A stretch of DNA of 17,668 bases, from the NCBI GenBank assembly GCA_005880605.1, contig VBIS01000045.1, forward strand, positions 1 through 17,668, written 5' to 3'. The notes below the pieces were generated by a model. The model made no database searches and had not been told where the DNA came from. It saw only the letters and a program-made list of their open reading frames with translations. Source of the stretch: Chloroflexota bacterium. GTDB lineage: Bacteria > Chloroflexota > Dormibacteria > CF-121. Within the stretch, counting starts at the first letter, position 1. Each line of letters opens with the position of its first letter. The translations under genes were made by a program, and so were the position numbers. Shown here in pieces: positions 7,213 through 14,432 of the stretch.

Positions 7213-7248
7213 GCCCCCACCCTGCCCTCCCCCGCAGGCGGGGGAGGG
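7212..7248 (+). repeat. Dispersed palindromic element, copy 1 (after pdxH stop)
   Basis: A 22-nt block (7212-7233) starting on the last base of the pdxH stop codon is identical to 9720-9741, which starts on the last base of another stop codon. In both, GCCCCCACCCTG leads into a CCCTCCCCC stem. This is a REP-like dispersed element placed exactly at gene ends. Confidence 0.65.
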
Positions 7249-7313
7249 GAAATGGAACCCTCCCCCGCAGCTGGCGGAGGGGAAATGGAGCCCTCCCCCG
7301 GAGTGGGGGAGGG
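7225..7313. repeat. Three tandem 33-nt palindromic units
   Basis: Units begin at 7225, 7258 and 7291, an exact 33-nt period. Each carries CCCTCCCCC facing GGGGGAGGG or a close variant and is followed by GGAAATGGA or GGAAGTGA. The first is a perfect 11-bp stem (7225-7235 with 7238-7248) with a 2-nt loop; the second stem has mismatches; the third has a 9-bp stem with a 5-nt loop. No T-run follows, so it is not a standard intrinsic terminator, though it may slow transcription or protect the 3' end of the pdxH mRNA. Confidence 0.8.
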
Positions 7314-7339
7314 GAAGTGAGGGCTCAGAGAGAAACGGG

Positions 7340-7936
7340 CTATTTGTTCCGGTAAGCGACGGTCGAGGCATCGAAGTTGTGGCTCGCGTCGTAGCTACCG
7401 GCGGCGATCAACCCGGTGCCCGCGTGGATGTCGCTCAACGAGCCCGCTTCGCGCTGCTTCTTGCCGACGATCTTGACGTACTTTGTGTCGCTGTTCACCG
7501 TCAATCGGACTTGCTTGCCTTCGCGAGTGCGAATCGTGATCACGTTGCCGTTGACGCTCTCGACTTTGCCGGCGACGTGTGCGCGACCGATGTGGACACG
7601 CTTGGCGTAGGTCTTGCCGTCGCGCTCCTCGTAGCGAACCATGAGGTGGCTATTGAGTTCGATCTCCGACCAACTCGCCTTCTCATTGCGGCCCTTGACC
7701 ACCACGGTGGCGTCGGTCCGCAGAAAGGTCTTGCTGCCGGCTTTCGCGTTCTTCACGGTCACCTGCGTCGCCGTGATCGCGGTCACGCTACCGCCGAACA
7801 GATCCTTCGCCGCCGCACGCTGCGTCTTCGCCGGGCTGGCCGCGGTCGTGGCTGCCGGTGCCGCCAGCGCCCCGGTTGCCAGTACGCCTGCAAGCGCTCC
7901 CGCCGTCGCGATACCTGCCAAAACTTTGCCGATCAT
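7340..7936 (-). CDS. Secreted DUF5666-like protein
   Basis: A 198-residue exported protein of unknown function. Residues 1-25 are a signal peptide (MIGKVLAGIATAG, hydrophobic core, cleavage near ALA-AP). The mature part holds two related beta-rich units: FGGSVTAITATQVTVKNAKAG at about 47-67 and VAGKVESVNGNVITIRTREG at about 121-140. Each is a short OB-like barrel as in DUF5666 proteins, where a parameter-dependent strand pattern (V-x-x-V-x-x-x-x-I-T-I/V) recurs. It has no cysteines or membrane anchor. The start ATG at 7936 follows GGAGGT with 10 nt spacing, so this gene uses an ordinary ribosome binding site, unlike the leaderless-looking genes nearby. It stands alone, with unrelated genes on both sides. 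A role in the cell envelope or metal/ligand binding is possible but not shown. Confidence 0.75.
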   Translation of the reverse strand: MIGKVLAGIATAGALAGVLATGALAAPAATTAASPAKTQRAAAKDLFGGSVTAITATQVTVKNAKAGSKTFLRTDATVVVKGRNEKASWSEIELNSHLMVRYEERDGKTYAKRVHIGRAHVAGKVESVNGNVITIRTREGKQVRLTVNSDTKYVKIVGKKQREAGSLSDIHAGTGLIAAGSYDASHNFDASTVAYRNK

Positions 7937-8313
7937 GTTGTTTACGACCTCCAGTGTTTTCCGACGATTTCGACAGGGCCATCGTCGCGCCGCCGGCTGA
8001 GGCTTCCAGCGGAGAACGCTTAGAGGTGGCTGAGAATGCCTGGCTGACGCCAGGGCGTATCGATGCTCTTTACAGCTGCATACAGGCGAGGCCAGGCGGT
8101 GGGCCCGGCTACCGATCCCGGTGTTGCACCCGCGCGCAGCGTCAGGGCTTGTGTCGAATAGACCGCGAACGCGTCGTTAACGGCGCCTTTTCCGATCCGA
8201 TACCCGCCGAGACGGCTGGGCGCCAGGACCCGCCTAGGTAATGTTGCAAGGAGTGTGTGACGGGGGGTTTCGTATTACGTCTGCCGTAAGCTTGCGGCCG
8301 TATTCTCGGCCCC
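7937..8313. other. 377-nt intergenic region between divergent genes
   Basis: It must hold the promoters of the DUF5666-like gene (minus) and of cpaF (plus). A hairpin with a perfect 6-bp stem, CCTGGC-TGAC-GCCAGG, lies at 8039-8054 without a T-run. I found no convincing gene, tRNA or known riboswitch in it; open frames here look like noise in Arg/Pro/Ser-rich frames. A small RNA cannot be excluded. Confidence 0.5.
8301..8306 (+). promoter_or_regulatory. Putative leaderless -10 box (TATTCT) of cpaF
   Basis: TATTCT fits TANNNT and ends 7 nt before the GTG at 8314, with no Shine-Dalgarno between. No clear -35 is seen. Confidence 0.5.
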
Positions 8314-9720
8314 GTGGGATCGACTGTAACGTTGCACCTCGCGGAGCTCGACTCCACCGCCGAGCCGCTCGAGTCTGCCGCCGAGGCGCTCGACCGCACA
8401 CTGGAAGGCCACGATTACGGCCCGCTGACGCCGCTCCTGCTCGATGACAGCATCAGCGAAGTGATGGTCAACGGCCCCAACCAGGTCTATGTCGAGCGCA
8501 AGGGCCAGCTCACCTTGTCCGAGGTGCGCTTCGCCAGCGACGCCGAGCTTGTCCGGGTGATCCGTGACATCGCGGCCTTCGTCGGGCGCCGCATCGACGA
8601 CGACTCCCCGATGGTCGACTGCCGGCTGCCGGATGGCTCCCGGGTCAACGCCGTGATCGCGCCACTGGCTCTCGACGGCGCCTCGCTGACCATCCGTAAA
8701 TTTGCCCGGGACCCCTACACCGTCGATGACCTGGTCAAATTCGGCACCCTGTCGGCGGAGGCGGCGGGCTTCCTGGAAGCCTGCGTCAAAGCCCACTTCA
8801 ACATCCTGGTCGCCGGCGGCACCGGCTCCGGCAAGACCACCACTCTGAACGTCCTGTCCTCGTTCATCCCCGACAACGAGCGGGTGGTCACGATCGAAGA
8901 CGCCGCCGAGCTGCAGCTTCGCCAGCCCCACAAGGTCCGGCTCGAGTCGAGGCCGGCGCGGATCGACGGCACCGGCCGGATCAGCATTCGTGAGCTGGTC
9001 GTGAACGCGCTCCGGATGCGGCCGGATCGCATCGTCATTGGCGAGTGCCGGAGCGGCGAGGCCCTCGACATGCTGCAGGCGATGAACACCGGCCACGACG
9101 GCTCGCTGACCACCATCCATGCCAACACGCCACGCGACACGCTCTCGCGGCTCGAGACGTTGGTGCTGATGTCAGGCGTCGACCTGCCACAACGGGCGAT
9201 CCGCGAGCAGATCGCCTCGGCGATTCACCTGATCGTGCAGCAGTCCCGGCTGCGGGACGGCTCGCGCCGGATGACGAACCATCCAGGGCAAGTTGAGCCC
9301 GACCGGGATCCGGCCGCAGGCGATGGCGAAGATTTACTCGAAAAAGGTGGCGATCTCGCCGGCACTCGCCGCCCTCTTTCCCGACCGAAAATCGCCGGAC
9401 TTTACGCTGGGGGTGCGCCGATGATCGTCGAACAACCGGAGCGCATCGACATGGAGATTTTGCGCGACGTCGCCGCCGATATGCGCGGAGAGCTCGACCG
9501 GGTTCAGGAGCAAATGGCTGAGCTGACCCGCGAGCACGCGCGGGCGAGGGTGCTCAAGCAGATCTTCGGCGTCGATCCGCTTACCCGCGACCGCTTCAAT
9601 CTCCTGCACGCCAACATCGACCAGTACCCTGGAAAGATGGCTGAGCTGCAGGAGGAAGAGCGCCTCTTGACTCGCTGGCTCGACCGCTGCCGGGACCTGC
9701 TCGAACTGAAGGCCGCCTGA
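8314..9720 (+). CDS. cpaF: CpaF/TadA-type secretion ATPase, 3' end disrupted and fused to the next gene
   Basis: Residues 1-322 are a good CpaF/TadA ATPase, which powers Flp/Tad pilus or type II/IV-like secretion. Seen are the N-terminal domain (LTPLLLDDSISEVMVNGPNQ), Walker A GGTGSGKT (168-175), Asp box IEDAAEL (194-200), Walker B RIVIGECR (239-246), His box TTIHANT (266-272) and DLPQRAIREQIASAI. After GSRRMTN (near 9280) the frame stops resembling CpaF. The expected end (IQGKLSPTGIRPQAMAKI) is in frame 2 from 9281 to a TGA at 9424. About 30 codons between these points seem deleted with a frameshift. As a result the first frame continues through nonsense sequence into the next gene, giving a 468-residue chimera. 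The GTG start follows TATTCT by 7 nt. No TadB/TadC, pilin or prepilin peptidase lies next to it. The protein is probably impaired if the sequence is correct. Confidence 0.85.
   Translation: MGSTVTLHLAELDSTAEPLESAAEALDRTLEGHDYGPLTPLLLDDSISEVMVNGPNQVYVERKGQLTLSEVRFASDAELVRVIRDIAAFVGRRIDDDSPMVDCRLPDGSRVNAVIAPLALDGASLTIRKFARDPYTVDDLVKFGTLSAEAAGFLEACVKAHFNILVAGGTGSGKTTTLNVLSSFIPDNERVVTIEDAAELQLRQPHKVRLESRPARIDGTGRISIRELVVNALRMRPDRIVIGECRSGEALDMLQAMNTGHDGSLTTIHANTPRDTLSRLETLVLMSGVDLPQRAIREQIASAIHLIVQQSRLRDGSRRMTNHPGQVEPDRDPAAGDGEDLLEKGGDLAGTRRPLSRPKIAGLYAGGAPMIVEQPERIDMEILRDVAADMRGELDRVQEQMAELTREHARARVLKQIFGVDPLTRDRFNLLHANIDQYPGKMAELQEEERLLTRWLDRCRDLLELKAA
9281..9424 (+). pseudogene. cpaF: Displaced 3' end of cpaF
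   Basis: Read in frame 2, this 47-codon stretch gives IQGKLSPTGIRPQAMAKIYS, then a tail ending TLGVRR and a TGA. GKLSPTGIRP is the conserved C-terminal CpaF motif (family: G-R/K-L-x-P-T-G-I-R-P). The TGA at 9422-9424 overlaps the ATG of the next gene at 9421 as ATGA, the natural operon junction before the deletion. Confidence 0.8.
9421..9720 (+). CDS. Small coiled-coil protein, 99 aa
   Basis: I do not recognise it. It begins MIVEQPERIDMEILRDVAAD and is almost wholly helical, with a likely coiled coil (about 10-45, RDVAADMRGELDRVQEQMAE) and a second acidic/basic helix (LQEEERLLTRWLDRCRDLLE). It has no signal peptide or membrane segment. Its ATG overlaps the original cpaF stop (ATGA), so it was translated coupled to the ATPase and may have been an accessory factor of that system. 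In the sequence as given it lies in the same frame as the shifted cpaF and can be made as its C-terminal fusion. The stop is followed directly by a palindromic element. Confidence 0.65.
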   Translation: MIVEQPERIDMEILRDVAADMRGELDRVQEQMAELTREHARARVLKQIFGVDPLTRDRFNLLHANIDQYPGKMAELQEEERLLTRWLDRCRDLLELKAA

Positions 9721-9753
9721 GCCCCCACCCTGCCCTCCCCCAGAGGGGGAGGG
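9720..9753 (+). repeat. Dispersed palindromic element, copy 2
   Basis: This single copy begins on the last base of the stop codon at 9718-9720. Its first 22 nt are identical to 7212-7233. The stem is CCCTCCCCC (9733-9741) with GGGGGAGGG (9745-9753), loop AGA. It sits between the coiled-coil gene and the promoter of the cupin gene. Confidence 0.7.
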
Positions 9754-9766
9754 AGGGGAAAGGCTC

Positions 9767-9772
9767 GATAAT
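9767..9772 (+). promoter_or_regulatory. Putative leaderless -10 box (GATAAT) of the cupin gene
   Basis: GATAAT ends 6 nt before the GTG at 9779 with no Shine-Dalgarno between. It follows the palindromic element by 13 nt. Confidence 0.45.
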
Positions 9773-9778
9773 GGCGGC

Positions 9779-10333
9779 GTGAAGGCCGAGGTGGGTTTCG
9801 AACAATTCTTCCGCGCAGCCGAGAAGCTGCTGGCCGAGCACGGCCCGGGCGATGCGACCTTCGCCCGTGTCGGTGCGTTGCTGCGCGAGCTCGCTACCGA
9901 TCCGGATCTCGTCGATCCGACCAGGCTTGCCGCCCTGCACGGTTCCGGCGCCGGCTTCAGCATTCTGGGGCGCGGCAACGGTGGCTCGACCCTGATGCTC
10001 AGCCGTTTTCCAGCCGAAGCCCCAACGCCGGTCCACAATCACAACTCCTGGGGTGTGCTCTGCGTGATCCGCGGCCGCGACCGTCACATTCTCTGGGCAC
10101 GCGAGGACGACGGCTCCAAGGCAGGCCGAGCCCGGCTCCGCGTGGTCGAGACCCGCGAGCTCGGCCCGGGGGACACCCTGTGGTTTCCCGACGCGCCCGG
10201 TGACATCCACAGTCAGCAGGGGATCGGGGGTGATGCCTGGGAACTGGTCTATTTCGCGCGGGACCCAACCACACGCTCGCGCCTCTATTTCGATCCCGAC
10301 CGGGAGCGGGTCGAAGAACGCGCGCCGGTCTAG
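9779..10333 (+). CDS. Thiol dioxygenase-like cupin (cysteine dioxygenase family)
   Basis: A 184-residue single-domain cupin. The iron site fits the cysteine or 3-mercaptopropionate dioxygenase type: PTPVHNHNSWGVLCVIRG with His86 and His88, and APGDIHSQQ with His144, forming a 3-His triad. These enzymes add O2 to the sulfur of cysteine or related thiols to make sulfinic acids. The sequence DRHILWAREDD, GPGDTLWFPDAPGDIH and WELVYFARDP follows the double-stranded beta-helix pattern. The substrate cannot be read from the sequence, and a related predicted metal-dependent cupin (COG5553 type) is the alternative. The GTG at 9779 is the first usable start; the ATG at 9771 reads into a stop at once. 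It converges on the sortase gene with only 7 nt between stop codons. Confidence 0.78.
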   Translation: MKAEVGFEQFFRAAEKLLAEHGPGDATFARVGALLRELATDPDLVDPTRLAALHGSGAGFSILGRGNGGSTLMLSRFPAEAPTPVHNHNSWGVLCVIRGRDRHILWAREDDGSKAGRARLRVVETRELGPGDTLWFPDAPGDIHSQQGIGGDAWELVYFARDPTTRSRLYFDPDRERVEERAPV

Positions 10334-10340
10334 AAGCCCG

Positions 10341-11057
10341 CTAGATCTCGAGCGCGCGGACGATGAAGTCCCGGCTGCCGTCCCAGGTCCAGCACGTTTG
10401 CAGCGTCAACGATGAGGCTGACGTGGCGCCGAGCGGCCACATCTGCGTGTTGCTGACGATAGTGGTGTAGCTCACCCGGTAGGTGTGGATGCGGCCCGAC
10501 GGGTCACCGTACTGGACGATGTCGCCGGCACGCAGGTTGAGGATGGGGGTAAACGTCCCCGGGTTGTGGGCCATGACATAGATGTTGTTGCCCCCCGCGC
10601 AGCTCCATCGCCATGAGCCCCAGTGTGGAACGGCGGCGCGACCACTGCAGTCGCTGTACCAACCCACGGGCTGGACCAGCCCAAGCCGGGGGATGACGAT
10701 CGTGTTGGCGCGGACGGTCGGGGGTGCCGCGACATGGCGCGGGGCCTGGGGCTGGATCGCGGTCGCCACCGGGGCGGCCGCTACCTGGCTTGCTGCTAGC
10801 GCCTGCGCCGCCTCTGCCGCCCGTGCGGCCTCTGCTGCCTGGGCTGCCTGTTGGGCGGCCTGTGCGACCACTCGCTCCCGCTCCAGCTGCCGTACCAGCC
10901 GGTGGTCCGTGGCGTCGGCCTGGGCAATGGCGACCCCTTGCGCGTATACGGGGTGGATCGAGGCGGTCGGGTGCCAGGTCAACAGTGGGAAGCTCAGGAG
11001 CCAGATCGCGACGCCGCCCATGAGCGGCGCCCGCCAACGACGCAGAAGGGTGGCCAT
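10341..11057 (-). CDS. Sortase-domain protein, class E/D-like
   Basis: A 238-residue membrane-anchored transpeptidase. Residues 12-27 are an N-terminal signal anchor. Residues 57-100 form an alanine-rich helical stalk, followed by a Pro/Ala linker and the catalytic domain from about 118 (NTIVIPRLGLVQPVGW). The catalytic residues are visible: His164 in VMAHNPG, Cys222 in SLTLQTCW, and Arg229 or Arg234 in GSRDFIVRA. Sortases cleave LPxTG-like signals and attach proteins to the cell wall or assemble pili. Cys137 and Cys153 may form a disulfide. No sorting-signal substrate lies in the window, so this is a stand-alone housekeeping or unknown sortase, and its presence suggests an envelope with peptidoglycan-attached proteins. 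The ATG at 11057 has no clear Shine-Dalgarno. Confidence 0.85.
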   Translation of the reverse strand: MATLLRRWRAPLMGGVAIWLLSFPLLTWHPTASIHPVYAQGVAIAQADATDHRLVRQLERERVVAQAAQQAAQAAEAARAAEAAQALAASQVAAAPVATAIQPQAPRHVAAPPTVRANTIVIPRLGLVQPVGWYSDCSGRAAVPHWGSWRWSCAGGNNIYVMAHNPGTFTPILNLRAGDIVQYGDPSGRIHTYRVSYTTIVSNTQMWPLGATSASSLTLQTCWTWDGSRDFIVRALEI

Positions 11058-11181
11058 GGGTCGCGCAACGCGGGCGCGGCGCCAGGGTTTGCGCCGTTTA
11101 CACGATCGTCACGCGCCCGCGAGGGCGGCCAGCTTCGAGGCTATTTACGATTCTTGACACGAGCGCACAGACGTACGTTTC

Positions 11182-11574
11182 TCAGGCGATCTTCGCCTGC
11201 CGCTGGGCCGGGCCGATGTAGCGCTCGACCACGGTGATCAATTCCTCGAGCTCGTACGGCTTGGTGACGCATTCGGCGCAACCAGCCGCGATCGCGCTCT
11301 CCCGGTCCCCGACCATCGCGTGCGCGGTGACGGCGACCACTGGAATGCCGGCCAGCGCCGGGTCCGCCTTGAGCGCCCGGGTCGCCTCCCAGCCATTCAT
11401 CTCCGGTAGCGAAAGGTCCATCAAGATCACGCCGGGGCGCATCGCCGCCGCCTTCGCGACCGCCTCACGGCCGGTGACCGCCAGCTCGCAACTGAAGCCG
11501 CGGGACCGCAGGATTTTGAGCGCCATCTTTTGCATAATCGCGTCGTCTTCGACTACGAGGATCAGTTGGTTCAT
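11182..11574 (-). CDS. Single-domain response regulator (CheY-like receiver)
   Basis: The 130-residue protein is one REC domain with no output domain. Acidic pocket Asp10/Asp11, phosphoacceptor Asp53 (ILMDLSLPEMNG), switch Thr83 (VAVTAHAM) and Lys105 (VTKPYEL) are all present, so it should be phosphorylatable. The ATG overlaps the stop of the hybrid kinase (ATGA, 11574-11571), with AAGGAG 7 nt upstream, so the two are co-translated partners. It probably passes phosphate on to, or drains it from, the kinase, as DivK- or CheY-like proteins do; the final target is not in the window. Confidence 0.92.
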   Translation of the reverse strand: MNQLILVVEDDAIMQKMALKILRSRGFSCELAVTGREAVAKAAAMRPGVILMDLSLPEMNGWEATRALKADPALAGIPVVAVTAHAMVGDRESAIAAGCAECVTKPYELEELITVVERYIGPAQRQAKIA

Positions 11575-14285
11575 GCGGCGGCTCCTTGCGTTTTACTCTG
11601 ACCGAGCAGCTGACGAACCGCGTTGGTCAGGCCTTCGGGTTCGATCGATCCTTTCGTCACAAATCGCTGGACGTGACCATTCAGGGTGAGCACGTCCTCC
11701 GCCGTCAGCTGCTTGGCGCTGACGATCATGATGGGGATGCTCGCCCCGCGGGGCTGGGCGCGCAGCCGCGCGACCATCTCGAAGCCGCTCATGCCCGGCA
11801 TCATCAGGTCGAGCAGGACGAGATCCGGCGGCGAGACCGCAATCATCGCCATTGCCTCGTCGCCACTGGCCGCGCCCACCACCTCGGCTCGCTCCTCTTT
11901 GAGGATCTTGCCGAGCATCGTGCGCGCGTCCGGGTCGTCATCGACGACCAGCACCCGCTTGCCGACGAGCGTGGGCAGCAAATGGTGGATCTTGGCGATC
12001 AGCGCCCCCTTGTCATAGGGCTTACCGAGGTAGTCGGAGGCACCAAGGGCAAACACCAGCCGCTGATCTTCGACGATGGTGACCACCAGGACCGGGATGC
12101 CGGCCGTCTGCGGGTCTTCCTTCAGCTTTTCCAGGACCCACCATCCGGACGCGTCCGGCATCATGATGTCGAGCGTGATCAGCATGGGGCGCGCCTCGCG
12201 CGCCAGCTGGAGCGCGTCGGCCGCGTTGGAGGCCTGCACCGTCTTCCAGCCGTCCTGCTCCAGGTGCCTCGAAATCAGCTGACGGACGCTGGGGTCGTCG
12301 TCGACCACCAGGATGGCGGTGCCCGGGAGCCCCTGGTTGGGCCGCCGCAACGGCCGCCGCTGGACGGGCGCCAGCCCTACCTGCCCCGCCGCCCAGGCGG
12401 TGATGGTAAAGGTAAAGGTGCTGCCAAGGCCGGGCTCGCTCACCACGGTGATCGCACCCCCGTGCATCTCGACCAGCCGGCGCACGATGCTCAGGCCGAG
12501 GCCGGTCCCGCCGTGCCGCCGGGTGCTGCTGCCGTCGCCCTGGACGAACTCATCGAAGATCACCTTCTGCGATTCAGCGGAGATGCCGCTGCCAGTGTCC
12601 TTGACGGCGATGCGAACCATGCGCCCCGATGATTGCCCGGTGACCTCGATGTGACCGCGCTCGGTGAACTTCACTGCATTGGAGAGCAGGTTGATCAGGA
12701 TCTGCTTCAGGCGCACGGGGTCCGCTTCGACGGCCGGTAATGAGGGAGCGAACCGAGTATCGATCCGCAGGCCCTTCTCCTGCGCCAGCGGGCTGATGCT
12801 TTCCAGCACCGAGCTGATCAGTCCCGGCAGCTCGACGCGTTCCAGCGACAGCTCCATCTTGCCGGCCTCGATCTTGCTCAGGTCGAGGATCTGGTTGATC
12901 AACCCCAGCAGCGACTGGCCGCTTTTGTTGACCTGCTGGATGTCCTGCTGCTGTTCCTCGTTGATTGGCCCGTCGATGCCGTCGAGCAGGATCTGGGAGA
13001 AGCCGATGATGGCGGACAGCGGGGTGCGCAGCTCGTGCGACACGTTGGCGAGGAATTCCGACTTCAACTTGTTGGCCCGAGCCAGCTCCTGGTTGGCGGC
13101 CTGCAGTTCCGATGTCCGCTGCGAGACCTTTTCTTCCAGTGTCTGGTAGGCGCCGCCGAGCTGGCTGGTCATCTGGTTGAAGGTGGTGGCCAGCGCCCGG
13201 AGCTCACGGGCCGCGTACCGCTCCCGGACCCTCACCGGAGTCAGGAAATCGCCCTGGGCGATCCGCGCGGCGGCGCCGGTCAGGTCGTCGACCGGACGGG
13301 TGATCCACGCCGCGGCCAGGAATCCGAGTACCAGCGCGAGGACGATGGCGATCAGCAGCCACTCGATCGTGCTCACGATCAGGGGCGTCAGCTCGGCCCG
13401 GAGCTCGGCCACCGGCTGGGACACCCATACCTTCCAGCCGACCTCCGGAACGGTGGCAAAGCCCGCCGCCCGCGGCACATTGCCGTCGAGGTCGGTGTAC
13501 CAGCTCACCCCGGTCTCCTGGCCAAGCGCCTGCTGGAAGATGCCTGACGAGGACAGGTCGGTGGCGGCGACCCGCCAGTCTTCGCGGGGGTGGGCGATGA
13601 CGCGTCCGCGACGGTCGACGACCACGGCCTGGCCGTTCTGCCCGATTCGGCTGTAGTTCGAGAGCCGCTGCACCTCTGACAGATCCACAGTGCCGGCCAG
13701 GAAGCCGACCAGGGTCCGTCGCGCATCCAGGATGGGAACCGCGATCACCACGGCAGCGACGCTGGCATCCCCGCGAGAGCGCACCACGTCCGAGTACTTC
13801 GGCCCGATGCGGCGTGGGTTGAGCACTTCCTTGACGTAGTTCCAGACGCTGTAGTCGACGCCGACCCCGGCGGGCGGGGCGGCGGCGACGGCGTGCCCGG
13901 CCAAGTTGCCGACGTAGAGCTGCAGGAGGGCAGGTTGAGCCGAGTGGGCGGCGGCCAGCTCCATGTTCAGGTGGTCGGCGTTGAAGGTTGCATCGTTAAG
14001 CCGGGCGATGCTCGAGTCGTTGTCGGACTCGATCTGGGACGCGGTGCTCTGCAATGCGGAAGTCTGGTCCAGCAGGTAGCCATAGACCGCTTGCGCCAGG
14101 CTTTCGGCCATCGGTTCGTGCTTCTGCTGGATGCTGGCGTTCTGGGTCGCGAACAGCGCCGAGATTCGCTGGGCCCCGAAGAAGATCAGGGGGACGACGC
14201 CAACCATCAGGAAGCCGACGCTGATATACCAGCGAAGGCTGTGCATCGAGGCCCGACGGGCGTCGGCCGAGGATGCTGCGCCCAC
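11571..14285 (-). CDS. Hybrid sensor histidine kinase with extracytoplasmic sensor and two receiver domains
   Basis: A 904-residue membrane kinase. In order: TM1 about 21-37; an extracytoplasmic dCache-type sensor about 40-303 (WNYVKEVLNPRRIGPKYSDV, GQNGQAVVVDRRGRVIAHP, EVGWKVWVSQP); TM2 about 304-327; HAMP about 328-380; a short coiled coil; HisKA with phosphoacceptor His417 (SHELRTP); HATPase with N box around Asn536, G1 DTGSGIS (563-569) and G2 GGTGLGLSI (592-600); REC1 with Asp706 and Lys755; REC2 with Asp826 and Lys878. Both receivers keep their acidic pockets. There is no Hpt or DNA-binding domain, so output must go through the coupled CheY-like gene or through a separate Hpt. The GTG at 14285 is taken as start; an ATG at residue 14 is possible and is closer to TM1. 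The dCache ligand is unknown. Confidence 0.93.
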   Translation of the reverse strand: MGAASSADARRASMHSLRWYISVGFLMVGVVPLIFFGAQRISALFATQNASIQQKHEPMAESLAQAVYGYLLDQTSALQSTASQIESDNDSSIARLNDATFNADHLNMELAAAHSAQPALLQLYVGNLAGHAVAAAPPAGVGVDYSVWNYVKEVLNPRRIGPKYSDVVRSRGDASVAAVVIAVPILDARRTLVGFLAGTVDLSEVQRLSNYSRIGQNGQAVVVDRRGRVIAHPREDWRVAATDLSSSGIFQQALGQETGVSWYTDLDGNVPRAAGFATVPEVGWKVWVSQPVAELRAELTPLIVSTIEWLLIAIVLALVLGFLAAAWITRPVDDLTGAAARIAQGDFLTPVRVRERYAARELRALATTFNQMTSQLGGAYQTLEEKVSQRTSELQAANQELARANKLKSEFLANVSHELRTPLSAIIGFSQILLDGIDGPINEEQQQDIQQVNKSGQSLLGLINQILDLSKIEAGKMELSLERVELPGLISSVLESISPLAQEKGLRIDTRFAPSLPAVEADPVRLKQILINLLSNAVKFTERGHIEVTGQSSGRMVRIAVKDTGSGISAESQKVIFDEFVQGDGSSTRRHGGTGLGLSIVRRLVEMHGGAITVVSEPGLGSTFTFTITAWAAGQVGLAPVQRRPLRRPNQGLPGTAILVVDDDPSVRQLISRHLEQDGWKTVQASNAADALQLAREARPMLITLDIMMPDASGWWVLEKLKEDPQTAGIPVLVVTIVEDQRLVFALGASDYLGKPYDKGALIAKIHHLLPTLVGKRVLVVDDDPDARTMLGKILKEERAEVVGAASGDEAMAMIAVSPPDLVLLDLMMPGMSGFEMVARLRAQPRGASIPIMIVSAKQLTAEDVLTLNGHVQRFVTKGSIEPEGLTNAVRQLLGQSKTQGAAA

Positions 14286-14432
14286 ACCGAGGTAACGGGT
14301 CGTTCAACTCAACTTTGCGCGCCCTTTCCGCCCAGTTCGTTACGGAAACGTCTCAAACGCTCGCATCGCGCTAACGCGCGGCTCGCGTGGGGCGACGCCC
14401 CGCCGTTACGGGTCCGGACTACCCTTGACCCG
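14286..14432. promoter_or_regulatory. Divergent intergenic region, hybrid kinase / nth
   Basis: This 147-nt spacer must contain both promoters. The plus-strand box TACCCT (14420-14425) is clear. For the kinase only weak candidates such as TTACCT close to the GTG are seen. No hairpin terminator is needed or found. Confidence 0.45.
14420..14425 (+). promoter_or_regulatory. Putative leaderless -10 box (TACCCT) of nth
   Basis: TACCCT fits TANNNT and ends 7 nt before the ATG at 14433; there is no Shine-Dalgarno. Confidence 0.5.

Noticed and set aside
7225..7313. Possible CRISPR array
   Set aside because: Units follow each other with no unique spacers; it is a simple tandem repeat of a palindrome.
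7858..8241. Open frame in the 377-nt gap
   Set aside because: It starts inside the signal-peptide region of the DUF5666-like gene on the other strand, is Pro/Arg/Ser-rich, and has no ribosome binding site or family motif.
8275..9120. Minus-strand open frame of 281 codons
   Set aside because: It lies opposite cpaF, whose Walker and His-box motifs are unmistakable; the antisense product has no motif.
11154..11159. TTGACA on the plus strand as a -35 box
   Set aside because: No good -10 follows at 16-18 nt and no plus-strand gene lies downstream; all genes there are on the minus strand.
13893..14432. Upstream extension of the nth frame
   Set aside because: It overlaps the kinase sensor region antisense; endonuclease III similarity begins only after 14433.
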